From: Acidobacterium capsulatum ATCC 51196
Lineage (GTDB): Bacteria > Acidobacteriota > Terriglobia > Terriglobales > Acidobacteriaceae
DNA: 64,000 bases
Reading direction: 5' to 3'
NCBI RefSeq assembly: GCF_000022565.1
Contig: NC_012483.1
Span: 1,798,001 to 1,862,000 of the forward strand
The notes under the pieces are model-generated. The model was not told the origin of the DNA. It worked only from the letters and a program-made list of their open reading frames with translations, and made no database searches. This document shows positions 23,248 through 32,144 of the stretch, piece by piece (position 1 is the first letter of the stretch; the number at the start of each line of letters is the position of its first letter). The position numbers and the translations under genes were made by a program.

Positions 23248-25611
23248 TTGGCGATAAAGCGCCAGCCGAGATACTGGAGTCATAGCCCTTGCTTTGCTGG
23301 ATCTTTAAACTTGGGCGAAAATGCAGATGTGAGCGGAGTCGGGTATGACCTGCACAGCCTCGGTTGGCACAGTTTCCAGCAACTGTGCCTCACTCTGTCA
23401 CGAGAGACTCTCGGTCAGACCGTGGAATCATTTCTCGATTCCAATGATGGCGGCAGGGATGGGGGTTTTTCGGGAACATGGAGCCCGCGCGGTGCCGAGA
23501 CGCTAACTGGGCATTTTGTCATACAGTGCAAGTTCACGAGCAAAAAGCATGCCAACCTGTACGCGGTGGATCTCCGCGACGAGGTGGAGAAAGCCCGGCG
23601 GCTCGTCGATAAGGGCCTTTGCGACGTTTACGTACTCATTACGAATGCCGGGCTCTCTGGAGTCGAAGCCGAACGTATCGAAGCCGCCTACAAAGCTGTC
23701 GGCGTCAGGTCTGTGCTGAGTCTTGGTTCCACATGGATTTGCCAACAGATTCAGGAGAACAAGCGTCTCCGCATGCTTGTCCCGCGGCTGTATGGGCTCG
23801 GCGATCTAAGCCAGATCCTCGATGAGCGTGCCTATGCTCAGGCGCGAGCACTTTTGGCGTCGCTACGTGAGGATCTCTCGAAGATCGTCGTGACCAATGC
23901 CTATAAGCGCGCGGCGGCAGCCCTGGACCAGCACGGATTTGTTCTGCTGATCGGTGAGCCAGCAGCTGGGAAGACTACTATCGCGTCGCTGCTCGCAATG
24001 GCCGCCCTGGATCAATGGAATGCTTCGACGCTCAAGCTCGACACACCGGATGAAGTGAAAAAACACTGGAACCCCGATGAGCCATCCCAGTTTTTTTGGA
24101 TCGACGACGCCTTCGGTGTGAGCCAATACGAATCCCACCTCGTCTATGGATGGAATCATAGGCTGCCCAATATACGGGCGATGCTGAAGACGGGCGCGAA
24201 GATCGTAATGACATCGCGCGACTATATCTACAATCGCGCGCGCCGCGACCTTAAGGAAGGCGCCTTTCCTCTTCTGAAGGAAAGTCAGGTCGTCATTGAT
24301 GTTCGCGACCTCACGCTCGAAGAGCGGCGCCAGATCCTGTATAACCACCTCAAGCTAGGACACCAGCCTCAACGATTCCGAACGCAGATAAAAGAGTTGC
24401 TAGAAGGCGTGGCAGCGCACCCGCGCTTCATCCCCGAGACAGCGCGGCGTCTGGGCGACCCCATCTTTACAAAGGGCCTTTATCTCCATAAACTTTCGAT
24501 CGATCACTTCGTCGAAAAGCAGGAGCAGTTGTTGGACGAAGTCCTGCAGGGGCTCGATAACGACAGCAAGTCATCGCTCGGTCTGATTTACATGCGCAGA
24601 GGCGCACTGGAAAGTCCGATTCAGCTTGAGCCGCTCGAGAGCTCCGCTCTGGAGAGGCTCGGAAGCAGTCTCGGGGGATGCACGACTGCGCTCGACGCGC
24701 TCAACGGAAGTCTCGTGCAGCTTGCCTATCTTGAGGGCTCAGCAATATGGCGATTCAAGCATCCAACCATCGGCGACACATTCGCTGCACAGCTGGTCCG
24801 CAACCCCGAGTTACTTGAAGTCTACCTCCAGGGTAGCTCAACCGATGATCTGATGGAGCAGGTGACATGCGGCGACGTGGGGCTAGAAAGGGCCGTCATT
24901 ATTCCGAAAGGGCTCTTTCCCCTGATGCTCAAACGCCTGAATGAATATTCGTCGAGTCCGAGATATAAGTCGCAGGTTTACGCGACGCAGGGTGCGAAGA
25001 ACCGCATTATGGACTTCTTGGCGCGGCGCTGTGCCAGGGAATTCCTCTCGTGCTATATCGAGGCGCATCCCGAACTACCAGCGCGGGCGGCGGAACCGGG
25101 TCTCATGCTGAGCGCGGTCCCGGAAGTGGACCTCGCCGCGCGTCTTTATGAACTCGGCCTTTTACCGGAGGCCCTGCGGCTGAAATTCATTGAGACAGTA
25201 ACCGGATACGCGTTACGTGGTGAGGATCTCTACGCCCTCAACAACAATGACATCAGGCCGATGTTTACCGACGAGGAATTTCAGGACTTTCGCTGCCAGA
25301 TCCGAAATCAACTTGTACCCAGGCTGGCCGAGGTTCGGCGGGAATGGGAGTCAAATTTCCACGCCTCGAACGAGTCAGCAGACGAGTTCATGGAGTCGCT
25401 GAGGGACTGTTTCAGTATCTTGAAATCTGAGTTCGTCGGAGACGCGGACGTGGAGAGCATGGTCGAAAAGCAGAGTGAAAGACTGAATGAGTGGGTCGCG
25501 GATCATTCAAAGGACGACACCGACGACAGACCTGAGCGCACGCTCGGCGATCTCGATGCGGCGGAACTGACTGAGGCCACGCGCAGCGTTTTCGACGACG
25601 TTGATACTTAA
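23248..25611 (+). CDS. Mrr-like nuclease fused to nSTAND3-type NTPase (Avs-like defence protein)
   Basis: Up to 787 residues. The N-terminal domain is a PD-(D/E)XK nuclease of the Mrr type: WHSFQQLCLTLSRE (about 40-53), SNDGGRDGGFSG (about 66-77) and IQCKFTSKK (about 92-100) give the D...QxK site. The central P-loop domain has LLIGEPAAGKTTIASLLAMA (about 232-251), Walker B FFWIDDAFG and a sensor-like IVMTSRDYIYNRARR, the pattern of nSTAND3 NTPases. A long helical C-terminal part (about 400-787) is the likely recognition region. The architecture nuclease-STAND-sensor matches antiphage effectors that are activated by binding a phage protein. The start is unsure: TTG 23248, TTG 23311 and GTG 23329 are in frame and no ATG precedes the nuclease domain. 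Convergent with the helicase-nuclease gene. Confidence 0.82.
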   Translation: MAIKRQPRYWSHSPCFAGSLNLGENADVSGVGYDLHSLGWHSFQQLCLTLSRETLGQTVESFLDSNDGGRDGGFSGTWSPRGAETLTGHFVIQCKFTSKKHANLYAVDLRDEVEKARRLVDKGLCDVYVLITNAGLSGVEAERIEAAYKAVGVRSVLSLGSTWICQQIQENKRLRMLVPRLYGLGDLSQILDERAYAQARALLASLREDLSKIVVTNAYKRAAAALDQHGFVLLIGEPAAGKTTIASLLAMAALDQWNASTLKLDTPDEVKKHWNPDEPSQFFWIDDAFGVSQYESHLVYGWNHRLPNIRAMLKTGAKIVMTSRDYIYNRARRDLKEGAFPLLKESQVVIDVRDLTLEERRQILYNHLKLGHQPQRFRTQIKELLEGVAAHPRFIPETARRLGDPIFTKGLYLHKLSIDHFVEKQEQLLDEVLQGLDNDSKSSLGLIYMRRGALESPIQLEPLESSALERLGSSLGGCTTALDALNGSLVQLAYLEGSAIWRFKHPTIGDTFAAQLVRNPELLEVYLQGSSTDDLMEQVTCGDVGLERAVIIPKGLFPLMLKRLNEYSSSPRYKSQVYATQGAKNRIMDFLARRCAREFLSCYIEAHPELPARAAEPGLMLSAVPEVDLAARLYELGLLPEALRLKFIETVTGYALRGEDLYALNNNDIRPMFTDEEFQDFRCQIRNQLVPRLAEVRREWESNFHASNESADEFMESLRDCFSILKSEFVGDADVESMVEKQSERLNEWVADHSKDDTDDRPERTLGDLDAAELTEATRSVFDDVDT

Positions 25612-25624
25612 TGGGGGTTGCCAG

Positions 25625-25651
25625 TGGCGGCTTTTCTAAGCGAGGCCGCCA
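25625..25651. terminator. Hairpin between convergent genes
   Basis: TGGCGGC (25625-25631) pairs with GCCGCCA (25645-25651) around a 13-base loop. It sits just after the STAND gene stop and before the end of the oppositely oriented helicase gene, so it may end both transcripts. No long T-run follows, so Rho-independent activity is not certain. Confidence 0.45.
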
Positions 25652-25765
25652 GCGTAGCTGAATTTAAGAGGGCCAGAGTCGAGCCGTACACCTCTTTTGA
25701 TTTGTCAATTGTTGACTTCAGGCCAAGTCGCTCATTGAAGAGGATCGAGGCGTAATCGCACTAAA

Positions 25766-28700
25766 TTAACGGCTACCATCGCAACTGGCGATGGTCTGTC
25801 TTAGCACCGCCTCAATGCGGGCTCCGCGCCGGCTGAATGGAAGCGCCCTAAACATCTCGTCGGCGATCTCGTCGTGGGTTCGAAGCACACCGTCCGAGAG
25901 CACCCATTCGTAGAGACGCGTCAACTCTTGTGATGTGTATTCACCGATGTTGGATCGCCTGGGAATGGGCGGCACCGGCTCACTTCGGCCTCGGCCATTA
26001 ATAACGCCGTCGTCGTAAAGTACTTCTTCATTACCGTCCGACTCCGGAACGCGTAATCCATTCCCGCACTCGTCGGCGCTTCGAACGGCGGTTTGGTAGG
26101 CATTCCAGGCTCGCTCTATTTCCTCTTCGCGGCGCAAGAACCAGTCTGTGGACCAGATTCGATGGAAGGTCCAGCCGAGATTCTCAAGCATCTGTTGACG
26201 CAGTCGATCGCGATCTCGAGCCGTCGCACTTGAGTGGTAGGTGGCACCGTCACACTCGATAGCCAGTATGAAGCGTCCCGGCTGCTCCGGATGGCATACG
26301 CCAAAATCGATGCGAAATTGCGAGCATCCTACCTGCGGGACTAGTTTCATCCCTCGGGCTTCGAGAGCCGTATAAATATCGGCTTCGAACTCGTTCATCG
26401 TCTCGCTTGTGACTTCATTCTGCGCGATCAGCTTGCCACCACTGCTCGCATACTGGAGGAAGTTCTTGAGGAACTCCAGACCAGTCCCTTCTCTAACTTT
26501 GGTCGCATCGATATCCAGATGCGAGAAAGAGGACACGACCGTCATGGTTTCGCGAGCGCGAGTGACGGCGACATTCAGGCGTCTGCGTCCGCCGGCAGAC
26601 AATATAGGACCGAACCGCAGAGGAAGGTCCCCAGCGCGATTCTTACCGTAGCCAACGCTGATGATGATGCTATCTCTTTCATCTCCCTGTACCCGCTCGA
26701 GATTCTTAATGAAGAACCTCTCCGGGCGATCTGGATCAAAGAATTCGGCAAGCTCCGGATGATCCTTCAATGTCAGGTCCAAGGCCCCTTGAAGTCTCAT
26801 CGCATGCTTAATGCCCATAGAGATCACCCCGAGAGTCCGCTCTGGGTTCTCGCGGGCATGCTGAAGCACAAGCTGGACAACCTGCCTTACTTCCTCGGCG
26901 CTACTCTCTTCTTGGCCATCTGCGTCTGGAACATGATTGACGAGCACGTGGGCAACTGTCGCGTGCCCTCCGGGCCCTGGGAAAGTCACCAATCGATCTT
27001 TGTAGATATGGTGATTTGAAAATGCGATCAAGGCTTCATCGCGACTACGGTAATGCCAATTCAGATGAAATGGCTTCGCAAAGGGCAGCATCATGTCGAG
27101 CAGACTCTCGAATCCAGCGGCGGCGCTCTCGATTTCGTCGTCTTCAGATAACCCGGAGGCGAAAAATCCCGTAGGGGGTAGCTGTTGATTGTCTCCTGCG
27201 ACGACAATCTGCTTTGCCCTCATGATCGCGGGAACAGCATCCTCTGGCAGTACCTGCGATGCTTCATCAAAGATCACGTAATCAAAACGGGCCCCGCGAT
27301 CAATCAATTGGCTTACAGACAGCGGGCTGGCCATCCAGCAAGGACAAACGGCAGTCAAGACTTCCCATGCTTCACTAAAGAGAGTCCGCAGCGGTTTATG
27401 TCTGCGCACCTTGGCCGCTTCCGCCTTGATCATGGCCTCCTGCGCTGGATGCTCGTTCATCGCCTGGACCGCGCGTAGAGCATGAGCCCTTCGGACTCTC
27501 TCCACTGCAATCTTGAGTCTCTCGCTATCCAACCGCCTAAAATCCTCGACAAATTCGTTATGAGTGTTCCCGACAAATCCCTTTACGTCAGAGTCATGAA
27601 CCGCCAGCTCATCTACAGCAGAATTCATCCATGCACAGTCGAAACAACTAGACCAATATTCGGGGGCAGGCTTTCGATTGCGAATGTCACTCAGCAGCCG
27701 CTGCAGTCCCGCGATGTTCAGCTTCTTCTCGATCTCCGCCAGCTTGAGCAGGCGATACGGAGTAGCCTGATCCTGAGCAAAGGGTTCAACAACGGCTTTC
27801 AACTGGTCAAAGTTCAGAGTGAGCCATTGTGCCCCGCGCAAAGCCTGGAGAGACTCCACTTGCCGCCGGGCCTCACGATAGTGAGTCTCCAGATCCTCGA
27901 GTGAGGAGAATTTGGCCGGCGTGCTCATGCCCTTGGCAAACTCTTTCCAGTGAATAGATTCCTGCGCGAGATCCTGAAGCTCCCTGAGAAGCTGGCGAGG
28001 AGATACTCGTACACCCTTGCGATAAGCTGTTACCCGCAGGCATGCATCCTTGTATTCGCGAGAAGTGATGGACAACCAAAGCGCCTTCCACCTGGACGAA
28101 CCACGCAGCAATTGCTGTACTAGCGGATCCAGATCCGCTTGATACACCTCCGCAGAGTACCGTTCTAGATGATCCGACACAGACCTTAGGAGCCGCACAA
28201 GATTTGCAGCAGAATCAAATGTATCCGGCTCATCAAAGCCGAAGGCGAGTCGCACCTGAGAAAGGCTGGCACGAAGCGCAGGCAGTTCTTCCCGTGCGAA
28301 TCTGGCGGCAATATCAATTGCTTCTTGGGCGGATGCTCCATCTGGAAAAGTCATACCAGTCCATGGAGAACGATCTGTGCCAGTCACGAGACTCGCCAAC
28401 GACGCGAACTCTTTCAGCAGAACAGAAATCTCGCCCCTCGTATCTGGGCTCAACTTTTCCAGTTCTGCGCCTCGCCAGCGAACATTCGTGGCCGAGTCTG
28501 GCGGTAAATCCAGCAGCTTGCCGTACATCTCGAAGAGAGTCATTCCTGACCGCGGCGACACAGTATGCATGCGGCTGACATGCCGATTCAATCTTGAACG
28601 CCGTTCCACAAACTGTTGATGCAAAGCATCGCAATCCGGTACTCCGAAATGGCGCACGGCAGCAAGCGTCTCTGCCACACGCTCCATGACTCTTCTTGAG

Positions 28701-29833
28701 CTGAGTTCCGCGCCATGCAGATCGATGGCAAGATGTCCCAATCGTGACCGCTGCAATCTCTGCTGGACCACTTCAAGGGCCGCTCGTTTCTCCGCTACGA
28801 AAAGAACTGATTTCCCAAGCCCGACCAACGTGGCAATAAGATTCGTAATTGTTTGACTCTTGCCTGTTCCTGGAGGGCCGTGCACCACCGCGCTCTGCCC
28901 TGCAGCGATGCCATCAATTGCGCATTGTTGGCTTGAATCCGCCTCGACCACACAGAACTGATCGTCTGGGCGATGTTTATCAAGCGAGCGCGGATCAATG
29001 TCTACCTGCTGGGACGCCATTTGCGCACGAGAGGTGTCGTCGCCGGCAATAGCCGCGATGAGTTGATTCTCTGCCAGCAACAAACCCGACTCTTTAAGGT
29101 CATTGACCATTGCCATCTTTGCGAAGGCAAAATTACCAATGACCGCTGAGGCATCGGTACGAAATTCCGGTGCATCCTTGAGTCGCGTGCCCAAGCCCCT
29201 CAGCTTTTCAAGATAAGAAGCCAGAATCTCTCCATCCGCCTCTCGACGTCTCGGATCCACTCCATCCGATGTAAGAGTGCGCACTTCTTCTATGGGGAGA
29301 GGCAATAGCTCTTCTGTATCAATCTTCACGCCGAAGCGCTGCTGCAGAATATGCAGAAGGACAGGATTAACAGTGGCTTCCGCAGCCACTGTTACGTCAA
29401 CACTGTTGTATTCACTGCCTTTGCGCTTGAACTGCAAAGGAATCAAAAATACCGGGGCCCGGTAGTCGCGGCCGCCATCCTCCGCCTTCCACATGGCAAA
29501 TCCCAGGCCCAGATAGAGTGTCTGCAGACCCTTTTCTTCGAGGTTCTCTTGAGCCTTGCGCGCGATGTTTAGGATGCGGCCCGGACGGTCGAGACTCTCC
29601 CCCAACAAAGAGATTGCATGAATAGTTTCACCATTCAGCAGACTCAGAAAGTCTGGATTTCCAGTTTCGACTTCGATGCTTCCGCCCAGGACAGGACGGA
29701 AGAACAAAAGATTATTGCGCCTGGATGTATCAATGAGACGGTCAATCCAACCGGCCTTGGCTGCTTCGACCAGCTTCTCTTTTGCCGAGTGCGCCGCCAT
29801 ATTACCAGCACTACGATCCTCAGTTTTGCGCAT
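25766..29833 (-). CDS. Large SF1 helicase with N-terminal DUF4011 and C-terminal Vsr-like nuclease
   Basis: 1355 residues. The N-terminus (about 28-200) fits the DUF4011 domain (WIDRLIDTSRRNNLLFF, then LYLGLGFAMWK and RAPVFLIPLQF). The superfamily 1 (UPF1-like) helicase core has Walker A GPPGTGKSQT (about 319-328), Walker B VIFDEASQVL (about 852-861), QQLPPTGFF, LNWHYRSRDEALI, and the late motifs VQGDERDSIIISVGYG and RRRLNVAVTRARE. The long insert between Walker A and B (about 350-820) is helical. The C-terminus has a restriction-endonuclease fold of the Vsr/MTES_1575 type with FRIDFGV, AIECDGATYHSS (about 1190-1201) and DRDRLRQQMLENLGW. Such helicase-nuclease fusions are recurrent in defence islands and probably process foreign nucleic acid. 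Preceded by a small regulator pair on the same strand. Confidence 0.85.
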   Translation of the reverse strand: MRKTEDRSAGNMAAHSAKEKLVEAAKAGWIDRLIDTSRRNNLLFFRPVLGGSIEVETGNPDFLSLLNGETIHAISLLGESLDRPGRILNIARKAQENLEEKGLQTLYLGLGFAMWKAEDGGRDYRAPVFLIPLQFKRKGSEYNSVDVTVAAEATVNPVLLHILQQRFGVKIDTEELLPLPIEEVRTLTSDGVDPRRREADGEILASYLEKLRGLGTRLKDAPEFRTDASAVIGNFAFAKMAMVNDLKESGLLLAENQLIAAIAGDDTSRAQMASQQVDIDPRSLDKHRPDDQFCVVEADSSQQCAIDGIAAGQSAVVHGPPGTGKSQTITNLIATLVGLGKSVLFVAEKRAALEVVQQRLQRSRLGHLAIDLHGAELSSRRVMERVAETLAAVRHFGVPDCDALHQQFVERRSRLNRHVSRMHTVSPRSGMTLFEMYGKLLDLPPDSATNVRWRGAELEKLSPDTRGEISVLLKEFASLASLVTGTDRSPWTGMTFPDGASAQEAIDIAARFAREELPALRASLSQVRLAFGFDEPDTFDSAANLVRLLRSVSDHLERYSAEVYQADLDPLVQQLLRGSSRWKALWLSITSREYKDACLRVTAYRKGVRVSPRQLLRELQDLAQESIHWKEFAKGMSTPAKFSSLEDLETHYREARRQVESLQALRGAQWLTLNFDQLKAVVEPFAQDQATPYRLLKLAEIEKKLNIAGLQRLLSDIRNRKPAPEYWSSCFDCAWMNSAVDELAVHDSDVKGFVGNTHNEFVEDFRRLDSERLKIAVERVRRAHALRAVQAMNEHPAQEAMIKAEAAKVRRHKPLRTLFSEAWEVLTAVCPCWMASPLSVSQLIDRGARFDYVIFDEASQVLPEDAVPAIMRAKQIVVAGDNQQLPPTGFFASGLSEDDEIESAAAGFESLLDMMLPFAKPFHLNWHYRSRDEALIAFSNHHIYKDRLVTFPGPGGHATVAHVLVNHVPDADGQEESSAEEVRQVVQLVLQHARENPERTLGVISMGIKHAMRLQGALDLTLKDHPELAEFFDPDRPERFFIKNLERVQGDERDSIIISVGYGKNRAGDLPLRFGPILSAGGRRRLNVAVTRARETMTVVSSFSHLDIDATKVREGTGLEFLKNFLQYASSGGKLIAQNEVTSETMNEFEADIYTALEARGMKLVPQVGCSQFRIDFGVCHPEQPGRFILAIECDGATYHSSATARDRDRLRQQMLENLGWTFHRIWSTDWFLRREEEIERAWNAYQTAVRSADECGNGLRVPESDGNEEVLYDDGVINGRGRSEPVPPIPRRSNIGEYTSQELTRLYEWVLSDGVLRTHDEIADEMFRALPFSRRGARIEAVLRQTIASCDGSR

Positions 29834-29952
29834 TCCAAATGGTCCCGTATGGATGAGTACTGCGAATTATAGCCTGCGGCCCAGGCGAATAACGTGTCTT
29901 AAACGAGCCGGCTCCAGATCCGTCCCACTGGGGCAGTGGCAAGTCCGCGAAG

Positions 29953-30171
29953 CTAATCCAGAGTCACGATCTGCGGACTGTAAGCGATCCGGTAGTTCTC
30001 ATTGAGGATTCTATCGAAGTGAGTATGTTCGCCTGCGCTCCGGGCTGGAAGCGGCTGCAGAACAGTCAAGATTCCCGTAACCCGATAAAACTTTTCCCCT
30101 TTGCCGCAGAGGACGACTGTCGCATCAAGCTTAGCGGCAGGCGGCAGAAACATCTTCGCCCGCCTAGCCAT
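29953..30171 (-). CDS. Small 72-residue protein coupled to antitoxin-like gene
   Basis: 72 residues; not recognised. It begins MARRAKMFLPPAAKLDATVV and ends ENYRIAYSPQIVTLD, with no membrane segment or known motif. Its ATG overlaps the last 8 bases of the upstream antitoxin-like gene, which argues for a real, translationally coupled gene. In related systems the second gene would be a RES-domain toxin of about 150-200 residues. This product is far shorter and lacks RES motifs, so it is either a different partner or a remnant. It ends 120 bases before the helicase start on the same strand. Confidence 0.5.
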   Translation of the reverse strand: MARRAKMFLPPAAKLDATVVLCGKGEKFYRVTGILTVLQPLPARSAGEHTHFDRILNENYRIAYSPQIVTLD

Positions 30172-30862
30172 GCTGCACGCCCTCCACCTCGTCTTTGGCT
30201 GCGGCGATCACATTGTCGGGGTCGCTTGCCAAAAGATCTTGTGGTCGGCGATCGTCAAGGAAACTGTTCAGCCCGGCGAACCAGAAGGCGGTCTCCCATC
30301 CCGTTTTGGCGGCGCCTAAGACGTGCAGAACTTTTGCAACCGCCTTGTATGGCCTGTAGTTCTCATCTGGATCTAACGCATACAGCGGAAAATAGTCCAC
30401 TCCCTTATGCCGGATTGCAAAGATTGTGCCATCCTTCTTCCACTTATTAGGCTGTGCGCTTGGATTCTTGTCGCTGTACCCTGCCAGCTTTGCGATCTCT
30501 CCGGCGGGTAGAAAATCACCACTCCTCAGAATCGTTGCTTTCGCATCCACGAGCATCCTCGCCTGGGCGAGGGCTGCGTCTGGAATTGCAATATCAGGCA
30601 GAAGCGCTCCAACAATTCTCTCCAGCGACTCCTGCTGACGCTGCCGGACAATGTGGGGAAGGAATTTTGCGGTCTTTCGGACCACGTCTTCCAGCACGGC
30701 GGATTGCTCATCGTCGTCTGTAAACGTGACGGCAATTGCCCTTCGAGCCGAAGAGCGGTTCAGGCGGCGACTGACTTCGCTACCCGTACCCACCAGCACT
30801 TCAGGTCCATTCTTCAGAAGCTGACTAGCATGCGCCATATGCATATCTTCTATGATCCACAT
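30164..30862 (-). CDS. Regulator with HTH-like region and Xre/MbcA-type C-terminus
   Basis: 232 residues from ATG 30862. The N-terminal 90 residues are polar and helical. The middle (SGDFLPAGEIAKLAGYSDKN, about 114-133, then GVDYFPLYALDP) looks like a degenerate DNA-binding region. The end, WETAFWFAGLNSFLDDRRPQ (about 189-208) followed by DLLASDPDNVIAAAK, matches the toxin-binding C-terminus of Xre/MbcA/ParS antitoxins. I infer an antitoxin or repressor for the small gene that overlaps its 3' end, and perhaps for the helicase-nuclease downstream. The exact family is not certain. Confidence 0.6.
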   Translation of the reverse strand: MWIIEDMHMAHASQLLKNGPEVLVGTGSEVSRRLNRSSARRAIAVTFTDDDEQSAVLEDVVRKTAKFLPHIVRQRQQESLERIVGALLPDIAIPDAALAQARMLVDAKATILRSGDFLPAGEIAKLAGYSDKNPSAQPNKWKKDGTIFAIRHKGVDYFPLYALDPDENYRPYKAVAKVLHVLGAAKTGWETAFWFAGLNSFLDDRRPQDLLASDPDNVIAAAKDEVEGVQHG

Positions 30863-30987
30863 TATTATAGATGCGACATCACCTTGATCATCTAACGATC
30901 TGATCCCTGAGCAACATTTGGAGAACTTCCCGATTAACAGCAGTGGTGGCTAATGTGGATTTGGGGAGAAGATCACGCATGCGGTAG

Positions 30988-31267
30988 ATGACATTGGCCC
31001 ATCAAGCAGATTTCCAGCGTTACACGAAGAAGACGCGGCGGGAACAGTCTCTTGAAGAGATGAATGCGGGGATGCCGTGGGGGGCGAGTTGTTGGCGCTG
31101 GTCGCGCCGTACTACTCGAAGGGCGAGATGGGCCGCAAGCCTGTGGGACTTGAGATTATGTTGCGGGTTTACTTTCTGCAGCAATGCTTTGCGTTGTCGG
31201 ATCCCGGGGTGGAAGACGCGCTGTATGAATCACCGGTGCTGCGCCGCTTTGCCGGCATCGGTCTGCT
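30988..31267 (+). mobile_element. IS5-family transposase remnant (5' end, frameshifted)
   Basis: The N-terminal ~90 residues of an IS5-type transposase: QADFQRYTKKTRREQSLEEM in one frame, then, one frame over, LLALVAPYYSKGEMGRKPVG, LRVYFLQQCFALSDPGVEDA and ALYESPVLRRFAGIGL. The frame changes at a run of six G (31079-31084); five would restore the protein. The match ends near 31267, where sequence antisense to the M41-like gene takes over, so the rest of the element is gone. No inverted repeat end is apparent. Confidence 0.75.
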
Positions 31268-31881
31268 GTGCTGTCTTGGACCAGGCGGTCTACCGCTTCG
31301 GCGAGATTCTCCTTAACGGATTCCGGGACCTTATCGGCAATCAGGCGGGAAACCTCCTCGCCGGTCAATGTCGCAGATGTGAAGAGGGCCGCGGCGAGAT
31401 CCTCAAGTGCAACTCGGCAATCCTTAAGAGCCTGGCGCACGCATTCCCTCGCTTTACGTTCATCGAGTGCTTTGAGAGCGGTTGCTTCGAGTTTATCGCT
31501 CCGCTCCTTCAGTTGCTCGATGTCCTTGACATCGCAACTGTCATCCGTTTCGAATCCATATAAGCACGCGGCCTCATACCCTGCATTTTTGATTAAAATC
31601 TCCTCCACGGCAGCCTTGAGGGTGTCAGTGCAAATCTCCCGGCTGACATTTCCATCTCCCGTTTTGTTTCGAATGACGGTAATTTGGCAAATCTGACGTC
31701 CGAATGCTGAGGCCAGAACGGCATGTCCGGCCTCATGCAGCGCGCTGTTATGTTCGCGCTCAAATGCATGTTTCCACGGCCAGGCTTCAACTCCACACTG
31801 TTGATGCCGCTGAGCCGTAAGTTTCTCCTTGAGCTTTTCTCCCTGCTCCGCCCGCCTGTCCTTCATCTCGATTGGCTCCAT
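31156..31881 (-). CDS. M41-like zinc peptidase with 3' end replaced by IS remnant
   Basis: 241 residues as read. ALHEAGHAVLASAFGRQICQ (about 47-66) contains the HExxH zinc motif (H49, E50, H53) in the form typical of M41/FtsH peptidase domains, and the following helices (TLKAAVEEILIKNAGYEAAC) fit that fold. There is no AAA domain, so this is a stand-alone protease domain such as occurs in accessory regions. From about residue 204 the reading frame runs antisense through the IS5 remnant (30988-31267), so the original C-terminus is lost and the last ~38 residues are unlikely to be native. The core domain may still fold. Start ATG 31881 or the ATG five codons later. Confidence 0.65.
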   Translation of the reverse strand: MEPIEMKDRRAEQGEKLKEKLTAQRHQQCGVEAWPWKHAFEREHNSALHEAGHAVLASAFGRQICQITVIRNKTGDGNVSREICTDTLKAAVEEILIKNAGYEAACLYGFETDDSCDVKDIEQLKERSDKLEATALKALDERKARECVRQALKDCRVALEDLAAALFTSATLTGEEVSRLIADKVPESVKENLAEAVDRLVQDSTADRCRQSGAAPVIHTARLPPRDPTTQSIAAESKPAT

Positions 31882-32144
31882 TTGCTTTCACCCTCATACC
31901 TGTCATTCATAAGCCCCGCGATGATGGCCCGTATTCCAACAAGCTTATCCAGCATAAGCCACGAGATACGCTGATTACGCAATTATGTCCTGTCGCGCTT
32001 CCCTCAACTCGGACCACCACCTCTGCAATAGGCTTACAACGGATATCTCAGGTCCACAACGTAATGCATCTCCCGCTACGCTAACCCCTTAGGTAATTCC
32101 AAAATGCCCGTCCCCGGTTAAACTTGTAGCGGTTTCATTTGCCT

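Noticed and set aside
31079-31084. Programmed frameshift in the IS5 transposase at the G6 run
   Set aside because: The transposase is truncated right after, so an ordinary inactivating slip or sequence error is the simpler reading.
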